From: a virus
Length of the DNA: 41,118 nucleotides
IMG/VR virus record: IMGVR_UViG_3300017977_000057
Span: 1 to 41,118 of that record
Reading direction: 5' to 3' (one strand)
Position numbers and translations under genes: made by a program
The notes under the pieces: model-generated
Seen by the model: only the letters and a program-made list of their open reading frames with translations
Told to the model about the DNA's origin: nothing
Databases searched by the model: none
Part shown: positions 25,954 to 33,702 of the stretch, one piece after another
Numbering within the stretch: the stretch's first letter is position 1
Layout: every line of letters starts with the position of its first letter

Positions 25954-26145
25954 CTAACTGTAAATCTATTTAACTAACTCCTCAAAATGGCGGGCTTCGC
26001 CCCCTGTAGTTGGCTTTCAGTTAGCTATATTAGTAGGGAGGGTGTGTGGACTGATTGTGGTGTTTTAGCTGTTGCCTTGCCTCTGCTCCTAGGATGCTGC
26101 CTAGGTCATGGAGTATAAGTATAATCTACTAACACAGTAACTGAA
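25954..26145 (+). ncRNA. Candidate structured RNA or long leader upstream of RNAP beta-prime gene
   Basis: In a ~560-base gene-free gap, bases ~25985-26113 are close to half G+C, far above the surroundings, a known hallmark of structured RNAs in AT-rich genomes. TTCAGTTA (26016-26023) pairs with TAACTGAA (26138-26145), then TTAGTAG (26030-26036) with CTACTAA (26126-26132). Inside, CTCC/GGAG encloses CCTAGG-ATGCTG-CCTAGG (26088-26105). A GGCGGGCTTCGCCC hairpin lies at about 25989. CTAACTG (25954-25960) can instead pair with CAGTTAG (26018-26024), excluding the first stem. No tRNA, 6S, RNase P or tmRNA signature was recognised. Bases ~26165-26400 are very AT-rich with nothing else I can identify. 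Confidence 0.55.
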
Positions 26146-26406
26146 CCCATAATTTATTAATTCGATGTGAACTAATAAGGAATCAAAAACCTTTTATCAT
26201 TTAAAGGAAAGTTTTTAAAAAATATTTTATTTAAAAGAAAATAAGTTTATTTAAAAAATAAGAGAGAATTAGTTTATATAGAATTTATTTATATTAAGTA
26301 TTTATTTAAAATACTATGAACATATATCTATCTTTTAGAACTTCTATTAGAGAGTATCATTTTACTTAATCTAATAGACTTTCCAAATTGCAATAAGGAA
26401 CAAACA

Positions 26407-28428
26407 ATGAATAAGAAACCTGTAAAGATAAGAAGCTTATTATCTATAGAGAAAACATTCGTGTTAGAGAACTTAAAGACAGACTTAGACTTTCTTTTTG
26501 AAGATGGTATAGTGGAGTTTATGAATCACAAAGAATCAGTGATAAATAGATATCTATTAGACCTACTTACACTCTATCCAGAATTACCTATAAAGAGTAC
26601 TTACAGAATAAATAGATATTATACCAATGGTATGTTTACAACTAGTAGCGCTAACAAGTTGTTTTCTGTATTATTAGAAGATATCATTAAGCTGGTACTC
26701 GAACCTAGTGGTAGGTTAAAAGAGCTACCCAATGTATATAAGAAGATGTTTGAGATTATAAATGCTATCTACAATGATGTAGCTTATGGTAAAATAGATT
26801 ATATCAATTCTATTAACATAGAAGACTTCTTAGATATACAAATGGATGATGAGTTACTATTATCTATGAAGATGGTAGAGAAAGAGAATACAGTAACAAG
26901 TGTACTTAATACTTATGATGTATTAGATAAAGTAATACGAGGTAAGAAAGAGCTTAGGATGAATCCCGTAGCTAAAGGTTATATCTCTGGTATGATGAAG
27001 ATAAACCAAGTAAAACAAATACTAGGTAGTATTGGATATAGAACAGAGTTAGATAGTAAGATATTTAAGAAACCTATAGCTTCTAGTTTCTGTTTAGGTA
27101 TACCCGATATGTATGGTATGTCTATAGATAGTAGAGCTGCTGTAAAGGCTTTACATCTAAGTACTGTAGCTATTCAAGATAGTGAGTGGTTTGCTAGAGA
27201 ATTACAATTAGTGACTATGGTGATAAAAAGTATGACTATAGGTGATTGTGGTAGTAGGGATTATGTTAAATGGTATGTAAAGCCAGCTATGGGTGAGATC
27301 AAAAGTGATTTAGGAAATATGGTAGGTAAAAGATACTTAGATCCTAAAACTAATAAAGAGTTAGTTATTAAGAAAGATGATGAACACTTAATTGGTAAGC
27401 ACATTTTAATAAGAGCAGCTCATAAGTGTAAGCTTAAAGATAAACATAGTATATGTTCAGCTTGTTTTGGTGAATTATCATATGGAGTATTTGAACATAC
27501 TAATTTAGGTCATCTTTGTGGAACTACTATGACGGTACCTATTTCACAATCTATTTTAAGTACTAAACATTTAGCTGCATCTGCTGTAGCACATAGTATC
27601 GTTCTAGACACCGTAGCTAAGAGATTCTTATCTATTAAGGACAAGTACCATTATGCTGTTAATAAGTCTTTTAACGCTGTTAAGAATAAAGCTAAACTTA
27701 TTATAACACAAGATCAGATATTAGGTCTTAAAGATTTACTTAGACCATCTGATGTTAAAAAGACAGAGATAACTAGAGTATCTCTTATAGAACATATTAC
27801 TATTACTACAGAAGGTAAGAATGGTAAGTTAGAGTATTTTCCAATTATTATAAAAGATTCAGGTAGATATGGTAGTTTTACACATAAGTTCTTAGAGTAT
27901 GTAGTGGAAGCTGGATATACTTTAGATGGTCAAGATAGATATGTGATAGATTTAGCAGGTTGGACATCAGCTCAAGCTATTATTACTTTACCTCAAGTAG
28001 AGTATAACTTCTTAGACTTATCTAAGGAAACTAAAGCTTTACTTAAAACTATGCCTAACTATAAAGATGGTTCTTGTAAATATACTCCAGAGTTATTAGT
28101 AGAAGAGTTATTCAGTTTGGTTAATAGTAAGTTAGCTGTAAATTTAGCAGTTATTGAAGTTATTGTATATGCTTTTACAGTAACTAGTATAATAAACAAA
28201 AACTATAACATAGGTAGGAATGTAGAGAACCCTGGAATAGCAGATATTAGAGATCTTATAAAACATAGATCTTTAGGAGCTGGATATGGGCATGAATATG
28301 TTGTTCATAAGTTACTATCTCCAGATTCGTTCCAAAAGGAACATAGAATGAATCATCTGTTAGATGGGTTAATAAAACCTAATGAAGTCTTAATGGATAG
28401 AATAGGTACGATTATACCAAAAGTATAA
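26407..28428 (+). CDS. Phage RNA polymerase beta-prime-like subunit (C-terminal part)
   Basis: Matches the C-terminal half of bacterial beta-prime. SRAAVKALHLSTVAIQDSEW (242-261) sits at the bridge-helix/trigger-loop start, where bacteria have ADTALKTANSGYLTRR. GDCGSRD gives Cys281, and C341-x8-C350-x2-C353 in KCKLKDKHSICSACFGE supplies the other three zinc ligands of the second beta-prime zinc site. TNLGHLCGTTMTVPISQSIL then STKHLAAS corresponds to the [20 protein letters not shown] segment. The NADFDGD catalytic loop is in the N-terminal half and is not in this window, so that half must be encoded elsewhere. AAGGAAC upstream of the ATG; a long structured leader precedes it and a terminator follows. 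Confidence 0.87.
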   Translation: MNKKPVKIRSLLSIEKTFVLENLKTDLDFLFEDGIVEFMNHKESVINRYLLDLLTLYPELPIKSTYRINRYYTNGMFTTSSANKLFSVLLEDIIKLVLEPSGRLKELPNVYKKMFEIINAIYNDVAYGKIDYINSINIEDFLDIQMDDELLLSMKMVEKENTVTSVLNTYDVLDKVIRGKKELRMNPVAKGYISGMMKINQVKQILGSIGYRTELDSKIFKKPIASSFCLGIPDMYGMSIDSRAAVKALHLSTVAIQDSEWFARELQLVTMVIKSMTIGDCGSRDYVKWYVKPAMGEIKSDLGNMVGKRYLDPKTNKELVIKKDDEHLIGKHILIRAAHKCKLKDKHSICSACFGELSYGVFEHTNLGHLCGTTMTVPISQSILSTKHLAASAVAHSIVLDTVAKRFLSIKDKYHYAVNKSFNAVKNKAKLIITQDQILGLKDLLRPSDVKKTEITRVSLIEHITITTEGKNGKLEYFPIIIKDSGRYGSFTHKFLEYVVEAGYTLDGQDRYVIDLAGWTSAQAIITLPQVEYNFLDLSKETKALLKTMPNYKDGSCKYTPELLVEELFSLVNSKLAVNLAVIEVIVYAFTVTSIINKNYNIGRNVENPGIADIRDLIKHRSLGAGYGHEYVVHKLLSPDSFQKEHRMNHLLDGLIKPNEVLMDRIGTIIPKV

Positions 28429-28475
28429 ATGATATAGGGGTTAGAGATAGCTCCTATATCATCGTATCTTTTTTA
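28429..28475 (+). terminator. Rho-independent terminator
   Basis: ATGATATAGG (28429-28438) pairs with CCTATATCAT (28453-28462), and a CTTTTTT run follows. It overlaps the end of the beta-prime-like gene region. Confidence 0.8.
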
Positions 28476-28516
28476 AACGAAAGACTATGAAATGATATAA
28501 AAACAAGGAGAACCAC

Positions 28517-30817
28517 ATGAAAGAAAAGGTAAAAATAACATTGTTGAATACCGCATTTACTGTGGTTCATACACCAGCTCTTAATAGAGTATTGGAAGAT
28601 ATGTTAAGAGAAATGACTACTTATAAGCCTGTATTCGATAGAAAGACTCGTAGAATGGTAAGTCAGAAAGATAAAGTGTTTGCAGCTAAACATATAAATC
28701 CTAATATTTTAAGATTTAATATAAATGTAATAGGTAAGTTTATATCTTTGTTAAAAATAAATGGTTATACTAAAGATGATGTAATACTTTTAAAGGATAA
28801 AGAGTATAAAATTGATAAGCTTGATTTAAAAGTAAATCCAGAGTTTACTTCTAGAGAGTATCAAAATAAGTATAAAGCAGGTATAGTAGATATACAAGAA
28901 GATAATAGAGCTAAGCTAGTAAATCTTCAAACAGGTATGGGTAAAGCATTAGCTGACGATATGTTAGTAAAAACAGTATTAGGTTGGAAGAAAATATCCA
29001 ACCTTGATGTAGGCGATGCCGTAATTTCTAGAGATGGAAGTATAACAGAAGTATTAGGAGTTTATCCACAAGATGGTGTAAGAGATGTATTTGAATTTAA
29101 GTTAGACGATAATAGAAGTTTAGATGCAGATGATAATCACTTATGGAAAGTATATTCTAAATTAACTTCTAAACCAAAAGGTGAAGTAATTACTACTAGA
29201 GAAGTAAGAGAAAGGTTAAAGGATAATCAACAGTTATTCATAGACCTACCTCAGCCTCATATAGGTAAAGAAAATGATATAGAAGATATAGATTATGCAT
29301 TAGACTTCGATAGATTTTTAACAAACAAAAACCTATACAATATGTTATTAGAATCTAGGTCAGTTCAAAGAGAGTATATCTTAGATAAAATCATATCTTC
29401 TTCTACATACACTATAGTGAAAAACAGTTTTATACTAGAAGTAGGTAATAATTTAGAGAAGAGTAAATTCATTATAGATTTAGTTAGATCCATAGGTGGA
29501 GTAGCTTATAAAGATATAGATGTCTTAGGAATAAAACTAACTATAAAGTTACAGAAGTATAGTTATATTACTAATGACGATATAAGAAAATTAAAACCTA
29601 TAAAACCGTTTATTAAGATAAAGAGTGTTACAGTATGTAGGCGAACTACAACTACTTGTATAGCTGTAGATAACGAAGATAAGTTGTTTTTAGCACAAGA
29701 CTATATAGTTACACATAATACTTTTATAGCTATGAATAGCTTAGTAGAATTAAATATGAAGTTTGGTATATTAGTTTTACCCAAGTATATAGAAAAATGG
29801 ATAATGGATGTTAAGAAATTAACTAATATTAAAGATGATGAAATATGCGTAGTACAGGGTAGTAGTCAGCTTATAAATCTAATGTTAGATGTGATAGAAG
29901 GTGATAGAAGTTATAAAGTAGTTATATTCTCTATGAGAACTATATATAACTATATCAAAGCTTACGAACAGTTAGAAGTAGGTGATGAGTTTATGTATCC
30001 TGTAGAACCACAGAATTTAATACAGTTGCTAAGATTAGGTGTATTACTTAATGATGAATCGCATCAAGAGTTCTATAGTTTATTTAAAACATCTTTATAT
30101 TTTAATACTAAATTACTTTTAGGATTATCGGCAACTTTTGACACTAATGATAAATACATAAAGACTATGCATGATTTGTTATTTCCAGATAAGGATAGAT
30201 TAGCTAATATTATCGAGTACAATAAATATATAGATATCTATAGTATTAGATACTTTTTTGAAGCACCTTTAAGAATACAACATCAAAGGTCACAAGGTTA
30301 TAATCATATACTCTTAGAGCAAAGTGTAATGAGAAATAGAAATATAAAAAATAACTATTTCGATTTGATTCTTAAGTATGTTAAAGAAGGATATTACGAT
30401 AGGTATAAGAAAGGAGATAAGATACTCATTTTCTGTGCTAGTATAGATATGTGTACAGAGTTAACTATGTTGACTAAAAGAATATATCCTAAGTTAAAAG
30501 TTAATAGATATGTAGAAGATGATCCTTTTGAAAATGTACTTAACTCAGACATATGCTATTCCACCGTATTGAGCTCAGGAACTGCCATAGACCTACCTAA
30601 TTTGACTACAGTGATACAAACCATCAGTATAGCGTCGCCTACAGCTAATAAACAAGCATTAGGTAGACTTAGAGAGATAAAGGGTAGGGATATGAGATAT
30701 TATTATATCTTTGCTGGTAACTTAGATAAACAAGTAAACTTACATAAAATAAGGATGGAGATGTTAAAACCTCTTTCTAAATCTTATACGCATTTACAAT
30801 ATGATAAAAGAATATAA
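28517..30817 (+). CDS. SF2 helicase precursor interrupted by an intein
   Basis: After intein removal (residues 144-401) the spliced protein is about 508 aa. The P-loop TGMGK/TF is split exactly at the intein site. Other SF2 motifs are intact: DESH (513-516, motif II), LSAT (537-540, motif III), and QALGRLREIKGR near the C-terminus (motif VI, Q-x-x-G-R). This resembles UvsW-like or other phage DEAD/DExH DNA helicases acting in recombination or origin remodelling. No SF1 signature. AAGGAG precedes the ATG; a terminator lies upstream, and the next gene starts 16 bases downstream. The catalytic Lys and Thr of the P-loop are separated until splicing, so activity depends on it. Confidence 0.85.
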   Translation: MKEKVKITLLNTAFTVVHTPALNRVLEDMLREMTTYKPVFDRKTRRMVSQKDKVFAAKHINPNILRFNINVIGKFISLLKINGYTKDDVILLKDKEYKIDKLDLKVNPEFTSREYQNKYKAGIVDIQEDNRAKLVNLQTGMGKALADDMLVKTVLGWKKISNLDVGDAVISRDGSITEVLGVYPQDGVRDVFEFKLDDNRSLDADDNHLWKVYSKLTSKPKGEVITTREVRERLKDNQQLFIDLPQPHIGKENDIEDIDYALDFDRFLTNKNLYNMLLESRSVQREYILDKIISSSTYTIVKNSFILEVGNNLEKSKFIIDLVRSIGGVAYKDIDVLGIKLTIKLQKYSYITNDDIRKLKPIKPFIKIKSVTVCRRTTTTCIAVDNEDKLFLAQDYIVTHNTFIAMNSLVELNMKFGILVLPKYIEKWIMDVKKLTNIKDDEICVVQGSSQLINLMLDVIEGDRSYKVVIFSMRTIYNYIKAYEQLEVGDEFMYPVEPQNLIQLLRLGVLLNDESHQEFYSLFKTSLYFNTKLLLGLSATFDTNDKYIKTMHDLLFPDKDRLANIIEYNKYIDIYSIRYFFEAPLRIQHQRSQGYNHILLEQSVMRNRNIKNNYFDLILKYVKEGYYDRYKKGDKILIFCASIDMCTELTMLTKRIYPKLKVNRYVEDDPFENVLNSDICYSTVLSSGTAIDLPNLTTVIQTISIASPTANKQALGRLREIKGRDMRYYYIFAGNLDKQVNLHKIRMEMLKPLSKSYTHLQYDKRI
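28946..29719 (+). other. Intein (258 aa), class 3-like, in the helicase P-loop
   Basis: The insert starts with Ala144 (ALADDMLVKTVLGWKKISNL), a typical block-A sequence but with Ala instead of Cys/Ser. It ends VTHN followed by Thr. The class 3 WCT set is present: Trp in block B (DNHLWKV), Cys381 in block F (TTCIAVDNEDKLFLA), Thr before the penultimate His (VTHN). Splicing would start at the block-F Cys. Between blocks B and F, residues ~260-345 resemble a LAGLIDADG endonuclease half, but the acidic motif is lost (LDKIISSSTY), so homing is probably dead. Confidence 0.85.
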
Positions 30818-30833
30818 ATAAGGAGAGATAGAT

Positions 30834-31304
30834 ATGGAGAATTTTATAGCGGTATATGATACCATAGATGAAGTTAGTTATCTATTTTATTTAGATGGTA
30901 ACTTTATGTATAAAGCAAAATTAAATAATTCTTTTGAAGAGTTATGTTTGTTAGTTAGAAAGTATGGTGACAATGTTTCAGAATATCCTACAATAGAAGT
31001 AGATAAGTATTCTAATTTTAATGATATATTTAAAGACATTACAGGGTTTATTATAGATAAGAATTACTTACTTACAGATATGAAAGGTAACCAGTTTTTC
31101 AGAACATCTAAAGATCTATTAATATTACCTAATAACACGGCTTTACATAATGATATAACAGAGTTTATTATTCACGCAGATCATAGGTTAGGTGAAAAAG
31201 ATGAAACTCTTACTATTATAAATAACTATAAGATCAGTTTCATTACAGAAAGATATGGTATATTTATAAATACTATAAAGGATAATTTAATTTTAGTAGC
31301 ATAG
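30834..31304 (+). CDS. Hypothetical protein (156 aa)
   Basis: Not recognised. Soluble alpha/beta protein with many Asp, Asn and Ile, without signal peptide or membrane segment. AAGGAGA precedes the ATG 16 bases after the helicase stop, so it is in the same transcript as the helicase and ends at the terminator at 31300. Function cannot be assigned. Confidence 0.7.
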   Translation: MENFIAVYDTIDEVSYLFYLDGNFMYKAKLNNSFEELCLLVRKYGDNVSEYPTIEVDKYSNFNDIFKDITGFIIDKNYLLTDMKGNQFFRTSKDLLILPNNTALHNDITEFIIHADHRLGEKDETLTIINNYKISFITERYGIFINTIKDNLILVA

Positions 31305-31344
31305 TTGGGTAATTCCAACTATGTTATAGTCTTTTTTCTTTTAT
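31300..31344 (+). terminator. Rho-independent terminator before the lysis cassette
   Basis: CATAGTTGG (31300-31308) and CCAACTATG (31315-31323) flank GTAATT, followed by CTTTTTTCTTTT. It overlaps the stop codon of the preceding gene. Confidence 0.85.
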
Positions 31345-31351
31345 TTGATTA
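31340..31351 (+). promoter_or_regulatory. Recurring motif TTTATTTGATTA before lysis cassette
   Basis: TTTATTTGATTA lies directly after the terminator, 16 bases before the first lysis gene. The same 12-mer is at 38-49 before the first gene, and TTTATTTGAATA is at 31998-32009 before the hydrolase gene. It may be a late promoter element or spacer; only inferred. Confidence 0.3.
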
Positions 31352-31366
31352 GTAAAAGGAGGAACT

Positions 31367-31582
31367 ATGTTAAAGTTTTTACTACAACATTATATCGCTA
31401 TCTTAGTATGTATAGCATTAGTACAAGTTTTTGTTATTGTATTAAAGTTATATCCACTATTCATACCTACTTTAGGTTTAGATACGATAAGCTGGTGGTG
31501 GTTATTAATACCACTTTATGTGATTATATTTATCTGTATTATATTAGCATTGTTTATGTTAATATTCTCAGGTCCACAGTAA
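31367..31582 (+). CDS. Small two-helix membrane protein, possible holin (71 aa)
   Basis: Two hydrophobic segments (about 6-28 and 43-67) joined by a short loop with three Trp residues (SWWWLL) leave almost no soluble part, the form of small phage holins. The start is fixed by a strong AAAGGAGG eight bases upstream. It heads the lysis cassette, nine bases before a second holin-like protein. Holin versus antiholin roles of the two cannot be told from sequence. Confidence 0.6.
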   Translation: MLKFLLQHYIAILVCIALVQVFVIVLKLYPLFIPTLGLDTISWWWLLIPLYVIIFICIILALFMLIFSGPQ

Positions 31583-31591
31583 GGAAGAAAT

Positions 31592-31957
31592 ATGGAACCA
31601 ACAACAACTACAATGGTTATACTAAATGAAGCAATGCAAATCTTCATAAGTTTATTATTTACAGCAGTGAGTGGCTTTGCTATAAACTGGTTAAGAACTA
31701 GTTCAACTGCAGCTAAGTACAAGCTAAACAATGATAGAATTGAAGCTACTATAGCTAATGCAATAGATTATGCTGAAAACGCTACTAAAAAAGTAGCTAT
31801 GGATGGCTTAGCTAAGAAAAAATACGCTATAAAATATATAGAAGGAATAGATCCATCTATTATAAAAGAAAAGGGTGATAGTTTAGAACTGATGATAGAT
31901 AGAAAAGTTTATCAAAAGTTTGGTATAAATAAAATACCTAGTCAAAAAGCAGAATAG
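31592..31957 (+). CDS. LLH-type phage holin-like protein (121 aa)
   Basis: One N-terminal transmembrane helix (about 12-32, FISLLFTAVSGFAINWL) is followed by a charged helical C-terminal domain, RIEATIANAIDYAENATKKV then GLAKKKYAIKYIE. This layout and the A-V/I-x-Y-A-E pattern match the phage holin LLH family (Lactobacillus phage LL-H type). It would form membrane lesions or control their timing to release endolysin. AAGGAAG precedes the ATG; a 15-bp hairpin follows. Confidence 0.7.
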   Translation: MEPTTTTMVILNEAMQIFISLLFTAVSGFAINWLRTSSTAAKYKLNNDRIEATIANAIDYAENATKKVAMDGLAKKKYAIKYIEGIDPSIIKEKGDSLELMIDRKVYQKFGINKIPSQKAE

Positions 31958-31985
31958 TATAGAGAGGAAATCCTCTCTATACTAT
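31954..31985 (+). terminator. Perfect hairpin within the lysis cassette
   Basis: ATAGTATAGAGAGGA and its 15-base complement flank AA. No long T-run follows, so it may terminate partly or act as a processing/stability element, setting expression of the holin genes apart from the genes downstream. Confidence 0.6.
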
Positions 31986-32032
31986 AGCTAAGTGCCGTTT
32001 ATTTGAATAACCAATATATAAAAGGATAATAA

Positions 32033-32554
32033 ATGGAAATAAATAAAAATGATTTAAGACTATATTATGGTGTAACTCACGGAATATCATTGCCATCTAA
32101 GTTGATTAAGTGGTTTCAATGGGGTGATAGTAGAACTCATGCGTTCTTTGTGTTACCTGGAGAAGAAGATAATATAGATCCTAATCAAATAGAAGCTGAT
32201 TTTGGAGGTGTTAGAACAGGTAAGTTAAGTGAATTCCATACTCCTAAAACTAAGTATGATATCTATTATGTAGAGTGTGAAAGTATAGAGCAGAAGAATA
32301 ACATAGTTTCTGATTTAAAGAAAACTATAGGTATGGATTATGACTATTTAGGTTTACTAGGTTTTGCTAATAGAAGTAAGGGAGTAGAGAATGAAGATAA
32401 GGTATTCTGTTCGGAAAATATTTATAATGTATTTTATAAAAATGGGTTAAGGTTATTTAATACTTTAAAGGGATCTCAAGTCTTTCCATCTCTATTAACA
32501 GAGACTCCATTAGCTACACATTATAGGATGGGGTTTATACCTGATAAAAAATAA
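32033..32554 (+). CDS. Permuted papain-fold hydrolase (YiiX/DUF830-like)
   Basis: Circularly permuted NlpC/P60-like cysteine hydrolases cleave amide or peptide/lipid bonds. The expected order is present: a histidine in GDSRTHAFFVLPG (His36) before the catalytic cysteine in VFCSENIYNVF (Cys126), whose CSE triad of letters is a hallmark of the YiiX/YaeF group. Acidic Glu57/Asp56 or Glu81 may orient the His. No signal peptide. Placed after the holin-like genes and before the lysozyme, so a peptidoglycan-crosslink-cleaving lysis role is plausible, though these enzymes also act on lipids. AAGGATAA upstream of the ATG. Confidence 0.62.
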   Translation: MEINKNDLRLYYGVTHGISLPSKLIKWFQWGDSRTHAFFVLPGEEDNIDPNQIEADFGGVRTGKLSEFHTPKTKYDIYYVECESIEQKNNIVSDLKKTIGMDYDYLGLLGFANRSKGVENEDKVFCSENIYNVFYKNGLRLFNTLKGSQVFPSLLTETPLATHYRMGFIPDKK

Positions 32555-32574
32555 GCTTTTATAAAGGATTATAT

Positions 32575-33033
32575 ATGGAAGTGTTAAACGAAGAGGTTAT
32601 AGGTATCTTAGCTAAGTTAAGATCAGATATAGAAGCGGTTGGAGATGATGAAAGTGAGCAAGAGCTTCTTTTATCCATGAGTCACCTAGATGAATCAGTA
32701 TATGAAACTTTAATATTAATGCATATGAGTAATAGGCAGAAATACATATTGTTAGAGAAGAAAGTGCATGGTTCTTTAGATAAGTTGGTAAGAGTAGCAG
32801 AGAAACAAATACAAGTAAACAAGAAATTAGCACATCATACTACTAAAAAGAATGTAAAGTGGTTACCGCAGGTAATATTGTTTAGATTAGTAGCAGTTTT
32901 TGTAGTAGTCTTTTTCTTTATATGGTTAGCGCATATGTTTAATCCTGCTTCTACGGAGTATGTTATTAGTATAGCTGGTAAGTTTATGGATAGGTTAGAT
33001 AAAGAAACCTTTTTAGTGTTGTTAGGACTTTAG
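32575..33033 (+). CDS. Single-pass membrane protein (152 aa), partner candidate for the signalling pair
   Basis: Residues 1-100 are acidic then basic and helical, with a coiled-coil-like stretch (KLVRVAEKQIQVNKKLAHH). A strong transmembrane helix follows at about 99-122 (ILFRLVAVFVVVFFFIWLAHM) and then a short C-terminal tail. By the positive-inside rule the long N-terminus is likely cytoplasmic. No family recognised. It lies 20 bases after the hydrolase gene and 9 bases before the receiver gene, so it may be a lysis regulator, spanin-like or signalling adaptor. Confidence 0.65.
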   Translation: MEVLNEEVIGILAKLRSDIEAVGDDESEQELLLSMSHLDESVYETLILMHMSNRQKYILLEKKVHGSLDKLVRVAEKQIQVNKKLAHHTTKKNVKWLPQVILFRLVAVFVVVFFFIWLAHMFNPASTEYVISIAGKFMDRLDKETFLVLLGL

Positions 33034-33042
33034 GAGTAAATT

Positions 33043-33702
33043 ATGAAAAATAACAGAATAATAAAATGGATAGTGAAATATTTTAAAATGTCCTTTGGCT
33101 TAGCTAAAGAGGAAGAAGAATTTAAATACGCTACTCCTGATAGCATAAGTGAAACACTTCCAGATAGTATAGAAGATTGTAATATAGGTACCTATGAGAC
33201 CAGATGCAGTGAAATAGATGCTAATAAGAAAAATATGTTATTAATGGATGACGCTATGATGCAATTTGGTTTACATGCTTTAGATTTCAATAAGATAAAA
33301 AGAAATTACCACTGTGATGTAGATGATAAATTCAATGTTTATATGTGTAAAGGTAGATATGCGGGATTTATAGCTCACGATTTAATACTAAATCTAGAAT
33401 ACTTGGATGTAGCTATCTTAGACCTTACTTTAGAGACTAGAGTAAAACTAAAAAATGGTAATATATATAGTTATGATGGTATAGACATTGCTGTATTAAT
33501 AAAGTCTAAATTTCCTAAATGTAGATTTAAGTTCTTTACCTCTCACAATATGAATCATAGAGACGAATCTATTATTTATTATGTAGAGAAGTATAAACAG
33601 TTGTTAGGCGGTAATATTATGGCTAAGGTTATCTCCAAATCAGATAACAGAGTAAAACATCTAAGAAGTCTCATGGAGTGTCCAGATGTTAAGCAAGAAT
33701 AG
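33043..33702 (+). CDS. Receiver-domain (response regulator-like) protein (219 aa)
   Basis: Receiver domains accept phosphate from histidine kinases. The five key positions are visible in order: acidic pair Asp69-Asp70 at the end of strand 1 (NMLLMDD), phospho-acceptor Asp127 at the end of strand 3 (VAILDLTLE), Thr166/Ser167 (FKFFTSH), and Lys199 (VISKSDN). Spacings are longer than usual, implying insertions in the loops. A ~60-residue N-terminal segment precedes the domain, and only about ten residues follow, so there is no DNA-binding output domain. The histidine kinase gene overlaps it by 17 bases, which supports the pairing. AGGAG upstream of the ATG. The alternative, a chance motif string in an unrelated fold, is less likely. 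Confidence 0.65.
   Translation: MKNNRIIKWIVKYFKMSFGLAKEEEEFKYATPDSISETLPDSIEDCNIGTYETRCSEIDANKKNMLLMDDAMMQFGLHALDFNKIKRNYHCDVDDKFNVYMCKGRYAGFIAHDLILNLEYLDVAILDLTLETRVKLKNGNIYSYDGIDIAVLIKSKFPKCRFKFFTSHNMNHRDESIIYYVEKYKQLLGGNIMAKVISKSDNRVKHLRSLMECPDVKQE

Noticed and set aside
25980-26150. tRNA, tmRNA, RNase P or 6S RNA in the GC-rich gap
   Set aside because: No T-loop GTTCRAAT-type sequence, CCA-end acceptor, RNase P core or clear 6S bubble was seen. A long rod with internal loop is suggestive of 6S but not enough to call.
31345-31629. A second, basic reading frame overlapping the small membrane protein at 31367
   Set aside because: It overlaps the 31367 and 31592 genes in another frame, has no ribosome binding site at its first ATG and a composition expected of a shadow. 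The AAAGGAGG site fits the 31367 start.
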